From a virus: 42,647 nucleotides of DNA. Positions 8,801 through 15,913 of this stretch are shown piece by piece (within the stretch, counting starts at the first letter, position 1; every line of letters starts with the position of its first letter). Position numbers and translations under genes: made by a program. A model generated the notes under the pieces. It had not been told where the DNA came from and did not search any database. It saw only the letters and a program-made list of their open reading frames with translations. Where the stretch lies: positions 1 to 42,647 of IMG/VR virus record IMGVR_UViG_3300046694_000227; one strand, 5' to 3'.

Positions 8801-8879
8801 CACCCCATGGGCCGCCCTGGGCAAAACCGACCACTGCGCCAATGACGACCGAAGCAAGCTTTTTAACGCCGCCGCTCAT
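5841..8879 (-). CDS. Tail tip / host-specificity protein J-like
   Basis: At 1012 aa this is the largest phage protein. It starts with a Gly/Ala-rich hydrophobic helix (VVIGAVVGFAQGG), then the tail-hub domain (VRFILGRVSTGGVLVWAQE, then LCEGAIDALENIYLGEEEI), as in lambda gpJ. Fibronectin-III-like modules follow from about residue 460 to 650, then a coiled-coil region, then a C-terminal DUF1983-like part (ANGQYVAAGIGLGIEN) that ends in beta structure. It closes the tail tube and contacts the receptor. The ATG overlaps the stop of the preceding gene (ATGA). Confidence 0.9.
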   Translation of the reverse strand: MSGGVKKLASVVIGAVVGFAQGGPWGAVAGAALAFYAAEQQEKLNTKSPLRDNEPSAQTVRSSKAPVRFILGRVSTGGVLVWAQEQSGAQGEGEWLHLVYVLCEGAIDALENIYLGEEEIGAFGALANYELVVNPTQVNAFLKANCPDWKDSQIGRGLSYVRVSLRYSAEKFPSGIPDTRFVVRGRNDIYDPRSGASVYSANTALHLLWFLRNRCNVPDDEIVFETFASAANVCDEGVTNADGSTSQRYRTGCMIGADEQRTGVLQKLEAASGGHLIRVGGRWMFQAGAYYGPYDFEITEDMVIGTVTGSTEPTNDTAINTVRGTFIDPEQSWTETDYPEVSVAEWIVEDDGEAAETLTYSYVTDPYQAQRLANMELRRRRAGGAISIPMNFAGYNCRPGRVVRVNLPSLNILGEFIVSDWSMGDREGCTVQVKQYEPAIFDDAVGQPYNPIGFINLPSGGLGTPTNLTWTQDTTAEVTQGVLSWTPPTGVVKEYIVIVRQGTAAIQSHNVPATSTECAINGLPSGNYTMSVAAAGPMARSGEVTITVSINGPPIPESCVVQSSIDSIVLIPSNSQNGLNGGTYEYFFSTSPTATSDDAEYLGQGLSFTHTGLGFWTNYYYFVRSSNAYGKSSFLYVPAQTSNDVSAYLAALAGKIGRTELAQDIVDEIDKIPGLQDQIDALDGLKGYDPEVTYEEYDLVVQGKRIYQATGPVPLNMPPPNPLYWLDVGQTVESANGLAQQVATNTAEIIELDGEVTAQATAFEALRASYRDDDGAGDLADAIKSHTSTAAIASESKVRASENEAMARRVTTFDAKIGENAANITELEEVVATNESATATKIDQLNVSVGQNSAAIQQTSTAYADTAGKLSAMWSVKMQVTANGQYVAAGIGLGIENTGAGLQSQFLVSADRFAIVNTIAGGAIAVPFAVQGGQVFMNSAFIQDGTITNAKIGSYISSTNYIAGQQGWILNKDGTLEINGIVPGQGRLVINSLNVSVYDANNVLRVRLGYLG

Positions 8880-9274
8880 TCAATTCTCCACGCGGCCAAT
8901 GGCACGCACTCAACGCGGGCCGCGCCGTCATCGGTCGCAGCCCAGTAATCTCCTGCCCAGAAAACAGCCATGCTTCGGCCGCCGGGCGCGTCGTACAGCA
9001 CGACGTCACCGCGCTGAATGAACGGCAGCGGCACTCGGGCGAAGTGGGTATCCCAAGCGGCCTCAAGGCTGCCGTGCTGCTTCTTCAGCTGCCGTTTGGC
9101 ACCGGTTTCCGTCGTGTACTTGCCCCGATAGTTCTCCGCCGGATCGACACCACACACCGAAGCCGTGCAGTCGGCGGCGAACAGGCAGCAGTCAAATTCG
9201 CCCCATGAAAAAGGCCGCTCTTGGGCGGCCTTGATCGTTTCGTTCAGACGGGTTGTCCAGTCTCGGTAGCGCAT
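8876..9274 (-). CDS. DUF6950-like tail assembly protein
   Basis: A 132-aa protein with a papain-like (NlpC/P60-type) start: RPFSWGEFDCCLFAADC, with the Cys of DC as the expected nucleophile position, and a later QRGDVVLYD strand. DUF6950 proteins occupy this slot just upstream of J in many Pseudomonas siphophages, comparable to lambda gpK. The start at 9274 is 2 bp after the previous stop; extension to 9430 would overlap the neighbour wholly. Confidence 0.75.
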   Translation of the reverse strand: MRYRDWTTRLNETIKAAQERPFSWGEFDCCLFAADCTASVCGVDPAENYRGKYTTETGAKRQLKKQHGSLEAAWDTHFARVPLPFIQRGDVVLYDAPGGRSMAVFWAGDYWAATDDGAARVECVPLAAWRIE

Positions 9275-9276
9275 GG

Positions 9277-9879
9277 CTAGCTTCCATAGGTGAATGTCGG
9301 TGCGTCCTTCTTCGAACCCCAGTAAATGGGCCACTCGGACATTTGGGCGATGGCGTAGAAGAACCGGTCTCCGTTGTGGCGAGCGCGGTGGTTTTCGTCG
9401 GTGAAACGCTCGGTGCCGGTACGGCTCCACTCGGCCATGCGATCGATAACCGGGACAGTGATGCTGTTGCCGTCCTCTCCATTGCCGGCGAAAGAGAACT
9501 TCGCCGCGTCCATCCGGCCAGAAAAAAGGATGTCCGCCGCGTAGTTACCGGCCTCGTCGAACACCACGAATATGACTTTTGCCATTCGCCCTCGGCAGCC
9601 CCGGATGTTCGTCTCGGAAAGGATGTAGGCATCCAAACCACTGAGTGTCAGCTCGACCGACATGGGTGATCCAGAGTTGTCGCTTTCCTGCGATTGGCTC
9701 ACCTGGCCGAAGTTACCCACGCCCAGGTAGGTGACGCCATCGACCACCAAGTCCCCGGTGCCGGTATGCGCGAAGACCATCCCGTCGACGAAGTCGAGCT
9801 GCACGGCGTACACCGGCATGAAGCGACCGGTTGCGATGATGTTCACCACGTTCTGGCTGAACGGAAATGCTGAGGGCAT
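9277..9879 (-). CDS. Tail tip protein, DUF2163-like
   Basis: A 200-aa predicted beta protein (VYAVQLDFVDGMVFAHTGTG, with later repeats of short strands) between two minor tail genes. Its size and place resemble lambda gpL-type or DUF2163 hub proteins that join the tube to J. The start overlaps the previous stop (TGATG). The family label is an inference from context and general pattern only. Confidence 0.68.
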   Translation of the reverse strand: MPSAFPFSQNVVNIIATGRFMPVYAVQLDFVDGMVFAHTGTGDLVVDGVTYLGVGNFGQVSQSQESDNSGSPMSVELTLSGLDAYILSETNIRGCRGRMAKVIFVVFDEAGNYAADILFSGRMDAAKFSFAGNGEDGNSITVPVIDRMAEWSRTGTERFTDENHRARHNGDRFFYAIAQMSEWPIYWGSKKDAPTFTYGS

Positions 9880-10463
9880 CAGAACGCCTCCCTGAATTGA
9901 TAGCTGCCGTTTGCGATCACTGGCTTTACGGACATAGCCCAGGTGTCGGTGGTCATCCGCATTTCTGAGTACGGGTTGAGGTACTCGACAGCGGTGCCGG
10001 CGGTGATCGTCTTGCGGATGCGCTTGTTGAGCGACACCGTCACCCTGCCCTGCGCGTTAGCCGATGCCGCATCGGTTACTTCGAACATCTCGCCCGCGAT
10101 GGTGATGTAGTCGCCAGATGAGAACACAGCGGCATTCGCCGGCGCGCCGCCGATGACCATCGACCGCGCCTGCGCGTTGCCGGTGACCACTGAGAGCGCG
10201 CCGACGCTATTGGTGCGCCGGCGGGTGAAGGCCGGCAGGTTGAAGGTGCCCATCATGCCGTCAAGCCTCCCGAGGAAAGAGGACAGCTGTCGCTCCTCCT
10301 CTCGGGTCAGCAATCCGAAGGTCAAGGTGCACTGCCAGTAAGCGCCCGGGTATCCGACGATCTGCTGGGCGTTCGAGAGCGTCGAGGTGAACGCCCTGCT
10401 GTTGTTGACGATGCCCCACGTCATTTCTGACGGGCGCAGCGAAGCCGGCCACGTGAGAGCCAT
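9879..10463 (-). CDS. Minor tail protein (distal-tail type)
   Basis: A 194-aa protein beginning MALTWPASLRPSEMTWGIVN and containing GYWQ-like aromatic strand motifs (YPGAYWQCTLTF). It follows the tape-measure gene, where distal tail or gpM-type proteins are encoded. No enzyme motif is visible. It is intact and in register with the following tail genes, so the deletion upstream did not extend into it. Confidence 0.68.
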   Translation of the reverse strand: MALTWPASLRPSEMTWGIVNNSRAFTSTLSNAQQIVGYPGAYWQCTLTFGLLTREEERQLSSFLGRLDGMMGTFNLPAFTRRRTNSVGALSVVTGNAQARSMVIGGAPANAAVFSSGDYITIAGEMFEVTDAASANAQGRVTVSLNKRIRKTITAGTAVEYLNPYSEMRMTTDTWAMSVKPVIANGSYQFREAF

Positions 10464-10482
10464 GCGGTACTCCTTAAATTGC

Positions 10483-12339
10483 TTAGCGCCGCGCGATCAT
10501 CTGGCGGATGGTTCCGTTCATTTTCAGGTCGCGCACAACCAGCTCGTAGCCGCCCTTGGCACCTTGCATTGCTGCTTCACGCACCATGTTGACGGTGGCG
10601 TCATCTGGTGTGCCTTGAAAGCTGAAGCTTTGCTGGATGACGGGAGCGGCAGACGACCCCGATGAGATCGGAACGACATTGGAAGTAGATCCCGCAGCGG
10701 TTGCGCCGACGTATCCGCCATCTGCATACCCCTTGGTATTCGCATTCATGCGCTCGAGGAATTCACGGGCGCCTGGCTGGCTAACCGCCTCCTTGCGGAC
10801 TACGAACTCACCGCCGTGCACCACGCCCTTCGGCTCGAACTTGCCGCCGTCGCCGGTATAACCGCCGTCAGAGAAACCGAACTTCGAGCTGTAGCCCGCG
10901 GCAGAAGCGCCGAGACTGGATGAGGTTGCGCCCGCCGAACCCGCAGCGAGTCCATTCGCACCAGCAGCACCACCCGCAGTCAGCCCGCTGAAGATCGTGC
11001 CGAAGATGCCCACCGCCGCCTGCCGCACCTGGATGCGGATTAGATCGGCGATGATGCCGTCGGCCAGATCTTTGAACGACAACTTCCCGGTCTTCACAAA
11101 CTGGATGATGCCGTCTTCCATGTTGCTGAAGGCGTTGGTGAAGAGATTGCGAGTCTGTCCGGCGACATCGCGCGCCTGCTCCGAGTAGGTCTGAAACGCC
11201 GACGAAGCACCGAGCGCCCAGTCCGATTGGGCGTTGTCCACGTCCGTGTAGTACTGCTGCTGCATGGCGAGACGCGTTTGCAGCGCTGAGCGGAGGGCTT
11301 CGGTTTGCTGGTTGTACAGCTCAGTGCTGCCTGAGGACTTATCGCCTTTGTTGTAGTCATAGGTCAGCCGATCCATCTGCGACTGATACGACTGCTGGAT
11401 TTGCTGCTGCTCCTGCAACCGCTGAAGAGCCTTATCCCCCAAACCTGCGCCGGCCAACTTATCGTTCAACCCGCTTTGCGCAAGCTGGAGCTGTGAATTC
11501 AGATTCTCCTGGAATGCCAGCAGTTTCTGCGTCTGGTCAGCCGAGATCTTTTTGAGCTCGTTCTCTTTCTCCAGACCCGCGTTGCGCTTGAGTTGAGCTG
11601 TGATCAACTGCTGATTTGCTAAAAGCGACTGCTGATCCGCGGTCAGCGTTTTCTTTCCTTTGATGTCAGCGAGTTCCTGCTCCCACTTGATAAGCGCTTG
11701 CTGCGCAACGCCGAGCTTTTGAACCCCATCCCCTTGCGCCCCGATCAGAGAATTCTGCTGAAGTAATACAGCGTATTGCTGCTTGGCCTGATCGAGCGCT
11801 TTTATGCCGGCGTTTTCGGTGTAGGCCTTTTCCTTCGGCAGGCTCTTATCGAACTTTGCCTGGATGTCACGATCGCCCCCTGTTATCCATGTGGGGGAGG
11901 ATACCAAATACACGCCCGTGCTTTTGGAGCTTGGATAGGCGTCGAGATAGCCCATAAGTCGCCGGCTGTCGGAGAAATGCAATACTACACCGCAGTTGGC
12001 CATAGCTTTGTGGATGTGAACAGCGTCATCTTGGGACGCTCGAGTCGTCAGCTTAAACGTGCGCGCAATGCTGAAGGCCGTATCGTTATTGCAGAGATAA
12101 GCAAGAATTAACCCTATCGTGGTTGCAACGGCTAGTGCCCACAGGTCCGCCGACGTGTTATCCCAGGCAGCCAGGGTCTGGAAGAACGACTCTTGGAGGA
12201 AGTCGCCAGTGAAACCATCAGGCGACAGCAGGATGGCGCCACGGCTGGCAGCGTTGAACGCGACCAGCATCTGATCCAGCGTCTCGATGGTCGCCGGCAT
12301 TACGTATTCGTTGAAGACCTGCATTTGCGACAGGGACAT
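10483..12339 (-). CDS. Chimeric ORF: major capsid start + membrane-protein fragment + tape measure C-terminal half
   Basis: One open frame of 618 codons joins three unrelated parts. Residues 1 to about 58 (MSLSQMQVFNEYVMPATIET and on, to FLQESFFQTL) look like the N-terminus of a major capsid protein, which fits the scaffold gene 12 bp upstream. Residues about 62-152 contain a membrane helix (LWALAVATTIGLILAYL) and a small beta domain (VVLHFSDSRRLMGYLDAYPS), reminiscent of the C-terminal part of DUF6338-type proteins. From about residue 158 it is the Gln-rich coiled coil and Gly-rich C-terminus of a lambda-type tape measure. Most of the capsid gene, connectors, major tail protein, tail chaperones and the tape-measure N-terminus are absent. 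A working protein is unlikely. Confidence 0.8.
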   Translation of the reverse strand: MSLSQMQVFNEYVMPATIETLDQMLVAFNAASRGAILLSPDGFTGDFLQESFFQTLAAWDNTSADLWALAVATTIGLILAYLCNNDTAFSIARTFKLTTRASQDDAVHIHKAMANCGVVLHFSDSRRLMGYLDAYPSSKSTGVYLVSSPTWITGGDRDIQAKFDKSLPKEKAYTENAGIKALDQAKQQYAVLLQQNSLIGAQGDGVQKLGVAQQALIKWEQELADIKGKKTLTADQQSLLANQQLITAQLKRNAGLEKENELKKISADQTQKLLAFQENLNSQLQLAQSGLNDKLAGAGLGDKALQRLQEQQQIQQSYQSQMDRLTYDYNKGDKSSGSTELYNQQTEALRSALQTRLAMQQQYYTDVDNAQSDWALGASSAFQTYSEQARDVAGQTRNLFTNAFSNMEDGIIQFVKTGKLSFKDLADGIIADLIRIQVRQAAVGIFGTIFSGLTAGGAAGANGLAAGSAGATSSSLGASAAGYSSKFGFSDGGYTGDGGKFEPKGVVHGGEFVVRKEAVSQPGAREFLERMNANTKGYADGGYVGATAAGSTSNVVPISSGSSAAPVIQQSFSFQGTPDDATVNMVREAAMQGAKGGYELVVRDLKMNGTIRQMIARR

Positions 12340-12351
12340 GAGTGATTTTCC

Positions 12352-13062
12352 TTATTTCTGAGGGAGGTCTGGGAACCGGCTCGCGATTGCGGCCTGTCGT
12401 TCCTCTTTGGTGCCGCCGATGTTTCCTTTTGCGGCCCCGCCGCCTTTCCCAGCACCGCCGGCCCCGCCGCCCGATGCCTTGCTGCCAGCGATCAGCGGAC
12501 CAAAGGCCGGATCGTTGGTGAATTCTGCTTTCAGCTCGTCCAGCGTTGCCGCCGAGAGCTTGCCGGCAGCGTCCAGCACGACGACGGTTGGTTTGCCGTC
12601 GCGCTGCTCAACGCTGAGCCGGCGTTCGATGTGGGGAAGCAATGCCTTGGAGCTACCCGGAATGGCCAGAGTGGTCGCGATCTCGGTAGCAGTACGGCCC
12701 ACGGTCAGATCCCGGATCTGGCCTTGCAGTGTGCTATTCGTGTTTTCGAGCTGGCCGGTCAGTTCAGCTTCGCGGCGTGCGTACTTCTCAGACCAGGACT
12801 TTTCGAGCTCTTCGACGTTGCCGGACTTGCGTAGCGCCTCTTCACGATCCAGGCGTGCCTGGTCCTCGGCGGCTTTACGTTTTTCGGCCTCTGCCTTCTT
12901 TTCGTCCAGCAGCTCTTGGACTTTGGATTTCAGGCCGGAAACATCTTCCGGCTGTGGCAGCCCTTCGATGCCAAGGACGAACTTGCCGTCTTTCTCGACG
13001 TACAGAGCCTGGATGGATTCGTCGACGCCTTCGAGGCTGTCCAGTTGGAATTTCAAGGTCAT
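12352..13062 (-). CDS. Capsid scaffold protein
   Basis: A 236-aa protein with a long charged coiled coil (about residues 40-115, KAEAEKRKAAEDQARLDREE) and a Gly/Ala-rich, basic C-terminus (about 190-236). This is the usual build of internal scaffolding proteins that guide procapsid assembly. It directly precedes the capsid start codon, as expected, but its partner gene is truncated. The gene follows a terminator and a moron-like gene. Confidence 0.82.
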   Translation of the reverse strand: MTLKFQLDSLEGVDESIQALYVEKDGKFVLGIEGLPQPEDVSGLKSKVQELLDEKKAEAEKRKAAEDQARLDREEALRKSGNVEELEKSWSEKYARREAELTGQLENTNSTLQGQIRDLTVGRTATEIATTLAIPGSSKALLPHIERRLSVEQRDGKPTVVVLDAAGKLSAATLDELKAEFTNDPAFGPLIAGSKASGGGAGGAGKGGGAAKGNIGGTKEERQAAIASRFPDLPQK

Positions 13063-13103
13063 TGCTGTCTCCCAGAGACGTAGTGCAGGCCCTGCCTGCG
13101 GGC

Positions 13104-13132
13104 AAAAAAAAGCCCCAGCAAATGCTAGGGCT
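13104..13132 (-). terminator. Strong intrinsic terminator after the 90-aa gene
   Basis: Stem AGCCCTAGC / GCTGGGGCT on the minus strand (one G:U) with a 4-nt loop, followed by eight T. It separates the 90-aa gene from the scaffold gene within the late operon. Confidence 0.8.
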
Positions 13133-13150
13133 CGGGGATCCGTATAGATG

Positions 13151-13423
13151 TCAGTAAGGAGGGACCGAAGTAACTCCCTGCTGGTTTTTAGGTGATGTGT
13201 AAATTATGTCTGCTCCGTCGATCTGCATTCGACCGGCGTAGTCAACTAGGCAACCTTGGATTCTCTCGTACTCAGTATCAGTTACCTGATAAACCATTCC
13301 CCCAGCGCAATTGATGTAATTGCTCTTCAGTTGATCGTCGTCCTTATTGTGAAGGTCAATCCCTTCAACTGGTGCAGGGAAATCGAGATCGGATAGGGGG
13401 ATACTGAGCTTTTCATTGGGCAT
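13151..13423 (-). CDS. Small acidic protein, moron candidate
   Basis: A 90-aa acidic product (many Asp, Glu; SDLDFPAPVEGIDLHNKDDD) with no family I recognise. AGGAGG lies 5-6 nt before the ATG. It is inserted between the head morphogenesis and scaffold genes, with a candidate promoter inside the preceding gene (13453-13480) and a strong terminator right after it, so it could be expressed alone in the lysogen. Small acidic genes between head genes are where anti-CRISPRs sit in some Mu-like Pseudomonas phages; that is only a positional analogy. Confidence 0.7.
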   Translation of the reverse strand: MPNEKLSIPLSDLDFPAPVEGIDLHNKDDDQLKSNYINCAGGMVYQVTDTEYERIQGCLVDYAGRMQIDGADIIYTSPKNQQGVTSVPPY

Positions 13424-13452
13424 ATTGACCTCCTGGTCTTTAACGTCCTATG

Positions 13453-13480
13453 ACTATAACCCAGCCCGCTCGAATGCCAG
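13453..13480 (-). promoter_or_regulatory. Putative promoter of the 90-aa moron
   Basis: On the minus strand CTGGCA (13480-13475), a 16-bp spacer and TATAGT (13458-13453). The -35 matches 4 of 6 and the -10 5 of 6 bases of the sigma-70 consensus. It overlaps the 3' end of the head morphogenesis gene. Confidence 0.45.
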
Positions 13481-14497
13481 CGGCTCCAAATCTTTCAACT
13501 CCCTGAGGGTCAGCGTCTTGCCGTTGTCGTCAATGAACTTGTCCAGGGTCAGCTCACCCTTGCTGAAAAGCGCGTACCGGTTCGGACCAAGAATGTCGCG
13601 CTGAAACGCCGCCGGCTGTCGTGCCAGCCATTCCTGATAGCTCGTCTTGCTCGACACTAGGGTCACCCCGTCAGGGCCGATTGAGGGCCGCGTCGAGCCT
13701 TTGATCTCGCGTGCAAACTCGTCCTTCAGCACCGGAATCAGAGTGGTGCGGCAGCCCCAGTGATACGGCGGCTTTGCCCCGTCCAGAGGGATCACAGTCT
13801 GGTCCACGCTCATGCAGAACAGTGTGGTCTTCGAGTCCAAGGTCGCCACCCTACGCATCCCCGCGAGGATGTCGTCGTTCACCTTTAGCGTCTCCACTCG
13901 CGCCGTGCTGGCGATGTGGTTGGTCATGGTGCGAACCAGTGCTCCGGCCTGATCTTGCTGCAGCTGGTGAATGCTGGTCAGGCGCCGACTGATCTGCTGG
14001 CTAGTCTCGCCCAAGCTCGAACCGATCTGAATCTCGCCGATGATCTCGGCGGCCTTCTTGGTTCCGAACTGGTCGAGTGCGCCGCTGATGCTGATGCGCT
14101 GAATGCCCTTGCGCGCTTCGAGTTGCAGCGGATCAGCCAGTGCCGCGGCAGAGATCATCTCGGCCGATGGCACATTGAGCTGAACCACCGCCCGCACCAC
14201 CTTGCCCAGCATCGTCGCGTTGAACTGGGCCTCGTAGGTGGCGAACTCGCCGAGATCAAGCTGGGCGCGCCCTTTGAAGTCGTCGTAGATGCCCCGCAAG
14301 TCGCCCTGAAGCGTTTCGATCTGAGAGTTGTACCGGCGTGTACCGTAAGCGCTTAGGCCGTCCGACACGCGCTGCTTGGCGGTCTTGATTGCTTTGCTGA
14401 TGAACGACGCCACGCGCTTCAGGTTTCCGCCTGCATACCGCTGAACGTAAATCTGGTGACGCGTGGCGGCGTCCTCAAGAAAGCCTTCATTACTCAT
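13454..14497 (-). CDS. Head morphogenesis protein (SPP1 gp7 / Mu F-like minor head protein)
   Basis: A 347-aa protein. Its C-terminal half has the SPP1 gp7 signature: RVETLKVNDD, then ATLDSKTTLFCMSVDQTVIPL and PPYHWGCRTTLIPV, with paired Cys and His. The family binds the portal and is packaged in the procapsid. It overlaps the portal gene by 8 bp, the usual order. Confidence 0.88.
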   Translation of the reverse strand: MSNEGFLEDAATRHQIYVQRYAGGNLKRVASFISKAIKTAKQRVSDGLSAYGTRRYNSQIETLQGDLRGIYDDFKGRAQLDLGEFATYEAQFNATMLGKVVRAVVQLNVPSAEMISAAALADPLQLEARKGIQRISISGALDQFGTKKAAEIIGEIQIGSSLGETSQQISRRLTSIHQLQQDQAGALVRTMTNHIASTARVETLKVNDDILAGMRRVATLDSKTTLFCMSVDQTVIPLDGAKPPYHWGCRTTLIPVLKDEFAREIKGSTRPSIGPDGVTLVSSKTSYQEWLARQPAAFQRDILGPNRYALFSKGELTLDKFIDDNGKTLTLRELKDLEPLAFERAGL

Positions 14498-15905
14498 CGT
14501 TCCCGCCTACCGGTGGCGCGCTGGCCAATTCTTCGTCGATCTTCTCGTCTGTGCGATCAGCTTCAAGCACACCGCCCTGACGCAGGTTCACCCGGACATC
14601 CGACTTCGCAATGAAGCCCTGCTGCCACAGTTGCACCTGGGCGAGGATGTCTTGCGCGGTCATTGTCTCGTCAAAGAACGACTGGTTGAGCCAGAACACC
14701 GTGCCCTTCTCGTCTGGCGCATCCATCATGAAGCGCTCGGCGTCGAGGATGGCTCGCTTCAGGGCCTCGGATACGTTGCCGGCGATCGTGCCCAGCACAC
14801 TGTTGTCCGAGCTGTACCGGATTCGAACAGCCTCTGCAGTCTCGGCGCCGCTGCCCTTCTGGACGACACGGGCGCCGATCATCAGCATCTGCTCTTCCTT
14901 GTCCTTCATCAGGGTGCGGGCGAGTTGGGTTTCAGTGGCCTGCAACATGACCGCAGACCCGGACTTGCCAAGGTTGTGCCCGCGACGAGAGCCGATGTGC
15001 ATCCCGTTCGGATTGAGTCTCGCGAACTCGTCGGCGTCGATACTTGTGGTGATGAACAGCGTCGGCTGACTACTGATAAAACCGCTCTCCTCCACCGTGG
15101 CGCTATTGCCGTAGTGCAGGATGTTGACGTCGGCTAGGTCTTCCAGAGGCGACTTGTCGATACTGGCGTCGTTGTTCTGGGCGCCGTAGAAGCTGAACGG
15201 GATGTGATCGAATGGCTGACCAGATTTGTCGGTAGGCTGCGTCTCCTCGACGCTTTCTTGGCCTTCCTTGTAGACGCGCTGTATGTATTTCCCATCGACC
15301 AGCAACAGGACTCGGTCCTGCGTATACGTCTCGCGGGACAGATCGGTAGCGTTGAACTCAGACACGCATTCCCGCAGGTTCACGTACACCAGGCGCTTTA
15401 CGCCGTCGATCACCTGCTCATCCCAGTCGATGATCGATAGAGCGTCGTAGTGATGGATCAGGGCGCGCTTGGTGGCAAGGTCAGCCATCGAGCTGACGCC
15501 GCTTTCAGTGGCCACGGTCGGGAAGTCGACCAGAAAGCCGCCTCGCCCACTGTCCAGGCACTCGCCAACCGACTCCTTCGACAACTGCTCAAGGCTGGTG
15601 CCGTCGCCGCTGGCGTTCTCATTTAGATAATCAACCGCGGTCGGCAGGGATAGTTCGGCAGTCTTGCGAAACACCGCCCCCATCAAGCCCGTGCGAGTGC
15701 GCCCGGTGATGTTGAGGAACATCGCCCGCTTCTTGTACTGCTTGTACCGAGCCAGATTCTCCGGTGATTTGTTTTCCGGATCTGGCATCGGCAGGTATTC
15801 GTCGTGCTTGCGCACCTCTCGCGCACCGGCTACGCAGCGTTTCACCAACTGCCAGCCAGGCAGGGCTTGTGCGTACTCTGCCCGGGGAGTGCTGAAATTC
15901 GCCAT
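14490..15905 (-). CDS. Portal protein (DUF4055-type)
   Basis: A 471-aa protein from ATG 15905, 8 bp after the terminase stop. It matches the general pattern of DUF4055 portal proteins: N-terminal YKQYKKRAMFLNITGRT, a central GGFLVDFP segment and a helical C-terminus. It forms the dodecameric ring for DNA passage and docks terminase and minor head proteins. A longer frame to 16046 reads antisense through the terminase end with an Arg-rich low-quality peptide, so I reject that start. Confidence 0.88.
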   Translation of the reverse strand: MANFSTPRAEYAQALPGWQLVKRCVAGAREVRKHDEYLPMPDPENKSPENLARYKQYKKRAMFLNITGRTRTGLMGAVFRKTAELSLPTAVDYLNENASGDGTSLEQLSKESVGECLDSGRGGFLVDFPTVATESGVSSMADLATKRALIHHYDALSIIDWDEQVIDGVKRLVYVNLRECVSEFNATDLSRETYTQDRVLLLVDGKYIQRVYKEGQESVEETQPTDKSGQPFDHIPFSFYGAQNNDASIDKSPLEDLADVNILHYGNSATVEESGFISSQPTLFITTSIDADEFARLNPNGMHIGSRRGHNLGKSGSAVMLQATETQLARTLMKDKEEQMLMIGARVVQKGSGAETAEAVRIRYSSDNSVLGTIAGNVSEALKRAILDAERFMMDAPDEKGTVFWLNQSFFDETMTAQDILAQVQLWQQGFIAKSDVRVNLRQGGVLEADRTDEKIDEELASAPPVGGNDE

Positions 15906-15913
15906 GGATGGCC

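Noticed and set aside
8876-9430. 184-codon frame for the DUF6950-like gene
   Set aside because: The upstream part overlaps the previous tail gene and is Arg/Pro-rich shadow sequence; ATG 9274 is 2 bp after its stop.
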